This document shows positions 1 through 5,910 of a stretch of DNA of 6,403 nt, piece after piece. The position numbers and the translations under genes are program-made. This DNA comes from Leptospiraceae bacterium (GTDB taxonomy: Bacteria > Spirochaetota > Leptospiria > Leptospirales > Leptonemataceae). The notes under the pieces were generated by a model, which was given only the letters and a program-made list of their open reading frames with translations, did no database searches and was not told the origin of the DNA. Position 1 is the stretch's first letter. Each line of letters begins with the position of its first letter. The stretch spans positions 1 through 6,403 of the forward strand of contig JAGRNC010000150.1 of assembly GCA_020440935.1 (NCBI GenBank), given 5' to 3'.

Positions 1-550
1 CAGGTTCCTGAATCGATAATCGCTGCATTCTTGGATCATTACCCGGTTCAAAAATCAGATAATGATGGGCCTGTTCTGTTAGATAAAGTATATCATACCG
101 TAGCGAAAGTTCCGGCGCCATGGCTCTTGCCCAGCCAAAGGGAGATGTATCCGTAAGCACCATGGGCGGATGGATGGCATTCTCCATGGAATCGATATCG
201 GGGCTGGCCATCGCGGAGGCTGCGACTTGCCTCTGGCAATATCGATTGTAGGCAGCCATGTTGAATAACAGAGCAAATCGACGATCGTGCAGAGTGATTT
301 CTTTGCCCGGAGTAACTGGAATGACCTGGTCTCTGTGAATGAGCTCCAGCCCGAGCGGTCCTTGTTCCTGCGCGGCGACGGATGGGTCAATGCAGTTGGA
401 ATCCTTGTCCTGAATGGCTGGCTCGGCAGTGACCGGCCCATCATAATGGTGCCCTCCAGGATTATGAAATGGCGGATACAGAGGACATACCATGCAACTG
501 TAGAGCACCCAGGAAGATAGGATCGAGACTGTGATCGGAATGAGTTTCAT
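1..550 (-). CDS. Putative lipoprotein of unknown function, 5' part only (runs off the left edge)
   Basis: An uninterrupted minus-strand frame starts at the ATG complementary to 548-550 and stays open for 183 codons to the window edge; the C-terminus is missing. The N-terminus is a classic export signal: MKLIPITVSI, then a hydrophobic stretch ending L16-Y-S-C19, a relaxed spirochaete-style lipobox with Cys19 as the likely lipidated residue. The mature part has no domain I recognise. It opens with a Pro/His/Gly-rich segment (residues 23-38), has further Cys at 22, 53 and 105, and shows an amphipathic stretch around 90-115. It starts only 8 bp after the valS stop, so it is probably co-transcribed with valS. 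A GGAAGG-like sequence inside the valS end, about 16 bases upstream, is a poor ribosome site, so coupling to valS termination is possible. Other-frame ORFs here lack any such coherent signal. The reading frame is secure; the function is unknown. Confidence 0.75.
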   Translation of the reverse strand, partial: MKLIPITVSILSSWVLYSCMVCPLYPPFHNPGGHHYDGPVTAEPAIQDKDSNCIDPSVAAQEQGPLGLELIHRDQVIPVTPGKEITLHDRRFALLFNMAAYNRYCQRQVAASAMASPDIDSMENAIHPPMVLTDTSPFGWARAMAPELSLRYDILYLTEQAHHYLIFEPGNDPRMQRLSIQEP

Positions 551-558
551 GCAAAGTA

Positions 559-3411
559 CTAGCGCAATCCTTCCAGTCTCTTGCGTGCGGTCTCCAGGAT
601 CGCAATTCTTTCCTTTGCTTCTTCGAGTTTGAGTTTTTCCTTTTGTACCACATCGGCGGGCGCATTGTCCAGAAAACCGCTGGATGAAAGCTTCTTTTCT
701 ATACCGGCAGCGGCTTTCGTTTGCTTCTCCAGGTCTTTCTCGATTCGACTCAGTTCTTTATCTATATCCAGCAATCCTTCCAGAGAAACATAGACGGAGC
801 CGTCCGAGAAAGCTTCAAAGGCATCGGACTTTCCTGGTTCGAATTTCGGCTTAACTTCTAGCGAATCCGCAGATGCCAATCGACAGATCGCTGCTTGTTT
901 TTCATCGATCAGTTTCTTTAGCGGCTTAGATTCGGTAGCCACAACAATGCGAATCTTTTTGTCAGGAGCAATGCCTGTGTCGGCTCGAACTGTCCGTGCC
1001 GCGCCAATGATTTCTTGCAATTGCGAAAGCAGCGCTGCCTGTTCGCTTTGAGCCTTCTTCAGTTTAATCTGAGCGGGCCAGGGTTCCCACATCAGAAACC
1101 GGGGGGCACCCGAGTCGCCGACCGCACTGCTGGTAGCGGAGGAGACAGCTTTTTTGCTCGCACTGGTGCTGGCCGACTTCTTTGCCGCGCTGCCGGTTTT
1201 CTTTTTTGCCGACTTCTTTGCTGCGGCCGGGGCTTTCGCTGCAAGTGCCCCGGTACTCTTAGAATCAATGCGAGCCAGGTAGGAGAAGATCTCCTCGGAT
1301 AGTGCGGGCATGAAAGGATGCACCAGTCCCAGAATGCCTTTCAGCAGATAGAATGCGGTTTGTCTTGCGGACTCCGCCGATTCCTCTGAGATTTTGCCAA
1401 AGATTCTTGGCTTAATAAGCTCAATGTACCAATCACAAAACTGATTCCATACGAATGTATATACTTCCTCGGTGGCGATATGGAATTTAAATTCCTCCAG
1501 AGTACGCTTCATGGATTCGCTGGCCTGGTTTAGACGATCCAATATCCACAGATCCTCCGCTTCCAGAGCCAGCTTTCCGGGGAAATCGGCCACCGGAGCG
1601 AAGTCTTCGGGCAAATTCATCAGCACAAAGCGCGAGGAATTCCAGATCTTGTTCGTGAAATTCTGATACCCTTTCAATCGGCTTTCGGAATACTTCGAGT
1701 CCTTCCCTTCGGTTAACGTAGCCATCAGAAAGAAACGATACGCATCGGCGCCGTACTCTTCGATTACATCCGCCGGATCAACATTGTTACCCAGACTCTT
1801 GGATATTTTTCGGCCCTGTTCGTCGCGCATGAGGCCGTGGATGTACACTTTCTTGAAGGGCGGCTTCTTGTTGAAGTGCAACCCCAGCATGATCATCCGG
1901 GCAACCCAGAAAAAGATAATATCGTAGGCTGTTACCAGAACCGACGTTGGATAGAATTGACGATAATCATCGGTGTTTTCGGGCCATCCAAGAGTGGAGA
2001 ATGGCCATAGCCCCGAGCTGAACCAGGTATCCAGGACATCTTCATCGCGCGAAATGTCTTCCGACTGACATGATTCGCATTGGGAAGGGTCGTCCATGGA
2101 AACCGTAGTGTGCCCGCAGTTAGCGCAATGCCAGGCAGGAATCTGATGGCCCCACCAGAGCTGTCGGGAGATGCACCAATCGCGGATTTCGCGCATCCAG
2201 GAAAAGTAAAGGTTAGCCCATTGCGCGGGAAAAAATTTGATTTCGTCTTTCTCTACGGCCTTAATAGCCGCTTCTGCCAGTGGGCCCGTTTTTACAAACC
2301 ATTGGGTGGAAATCATGGGCTCTACAATGGCCTGCGAACGCTGCGAACGGCCTATAGACAGTGTATGCTCTTTGGATTCCCGCTGCAGTCCTAATTCTTC
2401 AAGTTTTTGCTTTATTGCTTTTCTGGCTTCGAAGCGATCCAATCCGGCAAACGGGCCGCCCAATTCATTGACTCGCGCAGATTCGTCGAATATTGTAATG
2501 CTTTCCAGATTGTGGCGCTTGCCAACTTCGAAGTCGTTAAAATCGTGCGCTGGCGTTATTTTCACTGCACCGGTGCCAAATTCTGGATCCACAAGTTCGG
2601 CATCTGCGACAATGACGATCTTTCGATCCAGGAAAGGATGATCCACTGTCTTGCCAATGAGCCCCTTGTGACGTGCGTCCTCCGGGTGGACAGCCACAGC
2701 TGTATCGCCCAGCATCGTTTCCGGTCGGGTGGTTGCGACCACGACTTCGCCCGAACCGTCGCTCAATTTGTACGCGAAGTGGTACAGCTCGCCTTTGATG
2801 CCCTCCTCGTGCTCCACTTCCAGGTCGGAAAGCACAGTATGGGCCACGGGATCCCAGTTAATCATTCGAGTATCGCGATAGATCAAACCTTCCTTGTATA
2901 GGTCGACGAAGACCTTTCGAACGGCACGGGATAGACCCTCATCCATGGTAAAGCGCTGCCGGCTCCAATCCAGGGAAAACAGCATTGTTCGTTGCTGTTC
3001 CAGGATCTTCCCGCCGTAGTGCTCCTTCCAGTCCCACACACGTTTAATAAATGCATCGCGGCCCAGTTCGTGCCGGCTGAGGTTTTCTTCTTCTTTGAGG
3101 CTCTTTTCTACCCGGCTTTGCGTGGCGATTCCAGCATGGTCCATACCGGGAAGCCAGAGGGTGGGGCGTCCCAGCTTGCGCGCCGTTCGAGTAAGTACAT
3201 CCTGGATGGTTTGATCCAACGCATGACCAACATGCAATGTGCCAGTCACATTGGGCGGAGGTATGACAATGCAAAATGGTTCTGCGTCCGGATCGGTGGC
3301 GCCTACTGATTCGCCAAATTCGGGCGCAAATGCATTGTGAGATTCGTATAATTCGTACCAGCGCTTTTCAATTCCGCGCGGATTGTATTTTGAATCGAGC
3401 TCCAGAGCCAT
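559..3411 (-). CDS. valS: Valyl-tRNA synthetase (ValRS, class Ia)
   Basis: Cytoplasmic enzyme that charges tRNA-Val with valine and hydrolyses mischarged Thr-tRNA. From the preferred ATG it is 950 residues, the normal bacterial length. Visible landmarks in order: PPPNVTGTLHVGHA with the HIGH signature HVGH (about 60-63); the editing-domain motif ATTRPETMLGD (about 226-236); a C-x2-C-x12-C-x2-C zinc knuckle (429-448) followed by DEDVLDTWFSS; the KMSKS loop as KISKS (535-539); an anticodon-binding helical domain to about 715; a Lys/Ala/Ser-rich insert (about 718-767); and a C-terminal coiled-coil arm (about 877-950). Start choice: the frame also opens at a TTG at 3468, but that has no ribosome site, whereas the ATG at 3411 follows AGGA by 9 bases and begins MALELDSKYNPRGIEKRWYE, which matches where the family starts. 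It sits between two putative lipoprotein genes on the same strand. No T-box leader is visible upstream. Confidence 0.97.
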   Translation of the reverse strand: MALELDSKYNPRGIEKRWYELYESHNAFAPEFGESVGATDPDAEPFCIVIPPPNVTGTLHVGHALDQTIQDVLTRTARKLGRPTLWLPGMDHAGIATQSRVEKSLKEEENLSRHELGRDAFIKRVWDWKEHYGGKILEQQRTMLFSLDWSRQRFTMDEGLSRAVRKVFVDLYKEGLIYRDTRMINWDPVAHTVLSDLEVEHEEGIKGELYHFAYKLSDGSGEVVVATTRPETMLGDTAVAVHPEDARHKGLIGKTVDHPFLDRKIVIVADAELVDPEFGTGAVKITPAHDFNDFEVGKRHNLESITIFDESARVNELGGPFAGLDRFEARKAIKQKLEELGLQRESKEHTLSIGRSQRSQAIVEPMISTQWFVKTGPLAEAAIKAVEKDEIKFFPAQWANLYFSWMREIRDWCISRQLWWGHQIPAWHCANCGHTTVSMDDPSQCESCQSEDISRDEDVLDTWFSSGLWPFSTLGWPENTDDYRQFYPTSVLVTAYDIIFFWVARMIMLGLHFNKKPPFKKVYIHGLMRDEQGRKISKSLGNNVDPADVIEEYGADAYRFFLMATLTEGKDSKYSESRLKGYQNFTNKIWNSSRFVLMNLPEDFAPVADFPGKLALEAEDLWILDRLNQASESMKRTLEEFKFHIATEEVYTFVWNQFCDWYIELIKPRIFGKISEESAESARQTAFYLLKGILGLVHPFMPALSEEIFSYLARIDSKSTGALAAKAPAAAKKSAKKKTGSAAKKSASTSASKKAVSSATSSAVGDSGAPRFLMWEPWPAQIKLKKAQSEQAALLSQLQEIIGAARTVRADTGIAPDKKIRIVVATESKPLKKLIDEKQAAICRLASADSLEVKPKFEPGKSDAFEAFSDGSVYVSLEGLLDIDKELSRIEKDLEKQTKAAAGIEKKLSSSGFLDNAPADVVQKEKLKLEEAKERIAILETARKRLEGLR
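1153..1224 (-). repeat. In-frame tandem duplication of a 12-residue basic unit inside valS
   Basis: Within the ValRS linker, two consecutive 12-residue units read AAKKSAKKKTGS and AAKKSASTSASK (about residues 730-741 and 742-753). At DNA level an 18-bp sequence at 1172-1189 recurs at 1208-1225 with a single mismatch, exactly 36 bp (12 codons) apart. This points to slippage or duplication within a low-complexity Lys/Ala/Ser segment, with the second unit diverging at its end. Confidence 0.8.
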
Positions 3412-3512
3412 AATCCAGCGTCCTGTTTTTGGCTCTGCGGAAAACCCTAATTCAACGGATGCAGACAAAAAGAAGATGGGCTGTCAGTGATCTAACGGGA
3501 GCTACGGGCGAA

Positions 3513-3896
3513 TTAATTCTCTGAGCCGGGTTTATTCATGGGCTCCGCCACCGGCGGTACCTGAGTCTGCGGCTTACTCGTCTGGGTTTCGCCCCGCTCC
3601 GATTCGGATTTTTCGACCGTATCCGAGTCGTTCATGGTCTGGGATTGGCGGATGATCTCTTCCGGGTTAGCACATTCGCCGTTTCCCGGCTCCAGGGCAT
3701 GCAGCATTCGCTTTTGATTCAGGGTCCCGTCTTCCTGGACATAATCTCTTCCGAAATAATGCCGTTCACCCTCATAATAATTATGGGCCGGGTCGCAAGG
3801 ATCCATGTCCGGTTCGCCAAAGATCCACTGACAGGAAAATGTCTGCAGGCAAGCAAGCATTGCGCAGAGCATTGTTATTCGATGAAGAGACGGCAT
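3513..3896 (-). CDS. Small putative lipoprotein of unknown function
   Basis: A 127-residue frame starting at ATG, with GAAGG 4 bases upstream as a reasonable ribosome site. The N-terminus is a short positively charged region (MPSLHR) followed by a hydrophobic core. Two Cys could be the lipidated residue: Cys16 in A-M-L-A-C, the better lipobox, or Cys22 in T-F-S-C. The mature protein has a folded-looking acidic/aromatic middle (about 24-85, including DPAHNYYEGERHYFGRDY and Cys at 34 and 75) and a low-complexity C-terminal tail (about 88-127) rich in Ser, Glu, Thr, Gln and Pro that is probably disordered. I do not recognise a family. It lies 25 bp after the 74-residue gene and 101 bp before the valS ATG, all on one strand, so it is likely in the same transcript. 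Coding status is well supported by the signal peptide and ribosome site; function is unknown. Confidence 0.7.
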   Translation of the reverse strand: MPSLHRITMLCAMLACLQTFSCQWIFGEPDMDPCDPAHNYYEGERHYFGRDYVQEDGTLNQKRMLHALEPGNGECANPEEIIRQSQTMNDSDTVEKSESERGETQTSKPQTQVPPVAEPMNKPGSEN

Positions 3897-3921
3897 TCTG
3901 CCTTCAAGATCGGTTTGAAAA

Positions 3922-4146
3922 TCAGGCCAGTCGATCGAAATTCTGACCCAGAAACTGGTTCTTGATTTCCTGGCGAAGACCGGACGGACTGTACAGGTCG
4001 AGGACGTCTTCCGGGTAAATTGATTTAAATCGTATTTCGCGACTGCTTACGGGCTGGACCGGCTCCACAGGATCCATTCTTCCCGTGGGCTGCACGTAAG
4101 CGAATTCGCCGGGGATTCGCGAAATATTCTGTAGTCCGGAGACCAT
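3922..4146 (-). CDS. Small conserved-looking protein of unknown function (74 aa)
   Basis: The preferred start is the ATG at 4146, giving 74 residues beginning MVSGLQNISRIPGEFAYVQP. The same frame extends to a GTG at 4287, but that would overlap the first 52 bases of the divergent glycosylase gene and produce an uncharacteristic N-terminus, so I reject it. No TTG or GTG lies between. The protein has no signal peptide or membrane segment. It has a Pro/Val-rich stretch (about 20-33), then a compact segment IRFKSIYPEDVLDLYSPSG and a polar helical C-terminus, a composition typical of a real soluble protein. I do not recognise the family. No Shine-Dalgarno sequence precedes the ATG. Instead a TATAAA-like box lies 4 bases upstream, which would fit a leaderless transcript. 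It is the first gene of the minus-strand run leading into the small lipoprotein and valS. Confidence 0.6.
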   Translation of the reverse strand: MVSGLQNISRIPGEFAYVQPTGRMDPVEPVQPVSSREIRFKSIYPEDVLDLYSPSGLRQEIKNQFLGQNFDRLA

Positions 4147-4165
4147 GGTATTTATATTATCGATC

Positions 4166-4181
4166 AGTACTCCAGGGTACT
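4166..4181. repeat. Imperfect 16-bp palindrome, possible operator
   Basis: The sequence AGTACTCCAGGGTACT has perfect 5-bp arms (AGTAC/GTACT) around a 6-bp centre that continues the symmetry in part. It sits between the two divergent genes, where a dimeric regulator could act on both. Sequence symmetry is direct observation; an operator role is only inferred. Confidence 0.35.
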
Positions 4182-4182
4182 T

Positions 4183-4200
4183 AGTGTTTCTGCAGTGTTT
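4183..4200 (+). repeat. Direct repeat AGTGTTT, 11-bp spacing
   Basis: AGTGTTT occurs at 4183-4189 and again at 4194-4200, so the two copies lie on the same face of the helix. It adjoins the palindrome at 4166-4181 and lies 36-53 bases upstream of the glycosylase ATG. It could be a regulator site or chance in a T-rich stretch. Confidence 0.3.
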
Positions 4201-4235
4201 TTCGTAAATTTGCAGTCGTCCGAATTTGGAAGAAA

Positions 4236-5075
4236 ATGCCTGAATTACCAGATCTTGAATACATTCTGCCGCGTTTGCGCGAACCACTGGTGGGCAAGCA
4301 ACTGGAGAAGATCGAGATATTTGAGCCAGTGGTCTACCGGAACCTCACCGGCTTGCAGGATTGGAATCCGGAACTCGTAACTTCGGTTTTTCGCCGCGGC
4401 CCGTTTCTTGTTCTGGAGCTCGAACAAACCCATCTCGTAATCCATCCCATGCTTGCCGGACGATTTGCTTTCAACGGAAAGAAGAAGGCAGCCACTGCAA
4501 TTCGATTTGCGTTTTCTGATTTCTATCTGGACTTCATTGACGACAAGAAGATGGGCAAGGTGTATCGAGCTCGAAAGGAACAGTTGGACCAGATTCCTGG
4601 CTACAAGAAGCAGGGCGTTGATCTATTATCAAAAGAATTCACGGAGGAATATTTTCGCAAGCAGGCCGCGAAGTATCGCAAACAGGCCCGCGTATTCTTG
4701 ATGGACCAGTCGATTCTGAGCGCCATTGGAAACGCCTATGCCGATGAAATACTCTTTGAGGCCATGATTCATCCCAAAACTCGCATGAACCAGTTAACGG
4801 AAGAGCAGATTCTGGGTTTGTATCGGGCCATTGGCATTGTGCTACGCGAATCGATTCGAACCATTGAAGAGCAAAAGCCTGAACTGGATCAGAAATACCG
4901 GGAGCATGTAAAGGTTCGAAATCGAAAAGACCAGCCGTGCCCGCGATGCGGTAGCCGCATCCGGAGGGCCAACGTTCTGGGCTATGATTCATTCTTTTGC
5001 CCAACCTGTCAGCCGGATGGTGGAAGAGGATTCGTGGACTGGAGCAGTCTGGAAAAACGGGACGGTGGAAGTTGA
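4236..5075 (+). CDS. mutM: Fpg/MutM-family DNA glycosylase, divergent member
   Basis: Base-excision-repair enzyme family that removes oxidised purines and nicks the abasic site. The ATG follows GGAAG by 3 bases. The 279-residue product starts MPELPDLE, giving the Pro2 nucleophile and Glu3. The helix-two-turn-helix region (about 154-180) contains AIGNAYADEILFEAMIHP with the conserved Asn166, and a zinc finger C235-x2-C238-x16-C255-x2-C258 closes the fold, so this is Fpg-like rather than Nei-like. Several usual Fpg residues differ: the RRGK lysine (Lys57 in E. coli) is Pro56, the void-filling Met/Arg/Phe set appears as Leu73/Lys104/Met106, and the zinc-finger Arg (Arg259 in E. coli) is Tyr250. 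About 21 residues extend past the last zinc Cys. It may belong to an Fpg subfamily with HPMLAGRF and DDKKMGKVY motifs, so its substrate should not be assumed to be 8-oxoguanine. Its stop overlaps the start of the next gene. Confidence 0.9.
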   Translation: MPELPDLEYILPRLREPLVGKQLEKIEIFEPVVYRNLTGLQDWNPELVTSVFRRGPFLVLELEQTHLVIHPMLAGRFAFNGKKKAATAIRFAFSDFYLDFIDDKKMGKVYRARKEQLDQIPGYKKQGVDLLSKEFTEEYFRKQAAKYRKQARVFLMDQSILSAIGNAYADEILFEAMIHPKTRMNQLTEEQILGLYRAIGIVLRESIRTIEEQKPELDQKYREHVKVRNRKDQPCPRCGSRIRRANVLGYDSFFCPTCQPDGGRGFVDWSSLEKRDGGS

Positions 5076-5863
5076 ATCAGGCCCGAAGGAGTTCCCCGTT
5101 CCTGGCTGCCCTGGCTCTGACAGCAGCGTTCGGTTTGTTGGGCTGTGCGAAACAGGCGCGCAACGGTCCTGTGGATCGTAGCGATGTTCCCCTGCGAATT
5201 GAAGAACTAACAAAGCACATTCGTGTGGTGCAGGATGGAAATTACTGGGGCGCAAATTCGGTATACTATGTGTCGGAGGAGGCCATTTTTTTTCTGGATG
5301 CCACCTATTTGCCGCAGACCGCAGGCCGGATGATCTGGAAGTCCATGACACAGGGTTACGGAGAATTTCAGGGAGTATTGATTTCAAGTTATCAAGTGCA
5401 TCGCACGGGAGGGCTTGTTGCCTTTCATCAACAGGAGATACCTGTGCTTTCCAGTGTGGCCACCGAAAACCTGATCCGGCAGCGCTGGCTGGCAATGGAT
5501 GCACGAATGGGACTCTTTTCTAGCTGGCCGCATCCACCCATGCCATTAATCAGTCGCACCATTCGAAAGAGCGGAACCATGTTCAACGGCAAGGTGCAGG
5601 TGCTAATGATGCCGCCTGGTTACGCTCCAGGTAATCTAGCATTCTATTTTCCGGAAGAAAAGGTACTGTATGCGGGAAGCATGCTTTCCATACCGCTGTT
5701 CTACGACGAAGATGTAAACCTTTCCGAGTTACGCCGCTGCATTCGAATTCTTAAGAAGAAAGACATTCGATATATTATTGCCGGTCATGGCGATCCAATC
5801 CAGGGGCCCGACTTTCTCGACCGAATGGACGCTTACCTGATCGAATACGGAAGAAGTAGATAG
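5072..5863 (+). CDS. Metallo-beta-lactamase-fold lipoprotein with degenerate metal site
   Basis: The preferred start is TTG at 5072, overlapping the glycosylase stop as TTGA. The frame extends upstream to 4997 inside mutM, but only from 5072 does the product open with a proper signal peptide: NQARR, a hydrophobic core, and lipobox L22-L-G-C25. It is 263 residues. The mature part follows the metallo-beta-lactamase fold order: first strands ending IFFLDA (72-77), a helix, then SSYQVHRTGG (105-114) where THxHxDHxGG is expected, GYAPGNLAFYFPEEKVLYAGS (183-203), and IAGHGDP (236-242). The metal ligands are mostly gone: His-x-His-x-Asp-His reads Ser-x-Gln-x-His-Arg, the second-site His is Tyr184, the bridging Asp/Cys is Ser203, and only His239 remains. 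Hydrolase activity is therefore unlikely; a binding or structural envelope role is more plausible. The weak TTG start and overlap suggest translational coupling to mutM. Confidence 0.8.
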   Translation: MNQARRSSPFLAALALTAAFGLLGCAKQARNGPVDRSDVPLRIEELTKHIRVVQDGNYWGANSVYYVSEEAIFFLDATYLPQTAGRMIWKSMTQGYGEFQGVLISSYQVHRTGGLVAFHQQEIPVLSSVATENLIRQRWLAMDARMGLFSSWPHPPMPLISRTIRKSGTMFNGKVQVLMMPPGYAPGNLAFYFPEEKVLYAGSMLSIPLFYDEDVNLSELRRCIRILKKKDIRYIIAGHGDPIQGPDFLDRMDAYLIEYGRSR

Positions 5864-5910
5864 AGTGGAGTATGGCTTGTAGAAGCTTGCCCGGCCCGGG
5901 ATCGACAGAA
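5864..5910. other. Short convergent intergenic spacer
   Basis: These 47 bp lie between two converging stop codons, where a bidirectional terminator would be expected. The only structure is CCCG-GCC-CGGG (5890-5900), a 4-bp GC stem with a 3-base loop and no adjacent T tract, too small to call a terminator with confidence. Confidence 0.3.

Larger units (their letters stand above)
4147..4235. promoter_or_regulatory. Divergent intergenic control region
   Basis: These 89 bp separate two genes transcribed away from each other, so both promoters should lie here or just inside the flanking genes. The left part is AT-rich (4150-4163). On the minus strand it contains GATAAT and overlapping TATAAA boxes 4-9 bases before the ATG of the 74-residue gene, with no convincing -35. 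On the plus strand TATATT/TATTAT in the same stretch and TAAATT near 4206 are possible -10 elements for the glycosylase, again without a good -35. A palindrome and a spaced direct repeat fall between the candidate promoters. The promoter role is inferred from gene orientation; individual boxes are weak. Confidence 0.4.

Noticed and set aside
79..444. A 121-residue minus-strand frame rich in Arg, Pro, Trp and Ser
   Set aside because: It lies inside the longer open frame 550-1, which has a start after valS, a signal peptide and ordinary protein composition; this one is a shadow.
287..520. A 77-residue plus-strand frame
   Set aside because: Antisense to the partial lipoprotein gene, with no ribosome site or recognisable domain.
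2237..2901. Two overlapping plus-strand frames of 134 and 164 residues antisense to valS
   Set aside because: They fall wholly within the conserved ValRS editing and catalytic coding sequence and have no protein-like motifs of their own.
3412..3512. A T-box or other leader control element before valS
   Set aside because: The 101-bp gap is too short for a T-box, and I see no antiterminator-like conserved sequence or terminator hairpin.
4147..4287. N-terminal extension of the 74-residue protein to a GTG start
   Set aside because: It would overlap the divergent glycosylase gene and its ribosome site, and the extra 47 residues look like antisense translation.
4989..5504. A 171-residue minus-strand frame across the mutM/lipoprotein junction
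   Set aside because: Antisense to two well-supported genes; Pro/Ser/Arg-rich composition typical of a shadow frame.
5890..5900. CCCGGCCCGGG hairpin as a transcription terminator
   Set aside because: Only a 4-bp stem and no T tract on either strand, so it does not meet the usual intrinsic-terminator pattern.
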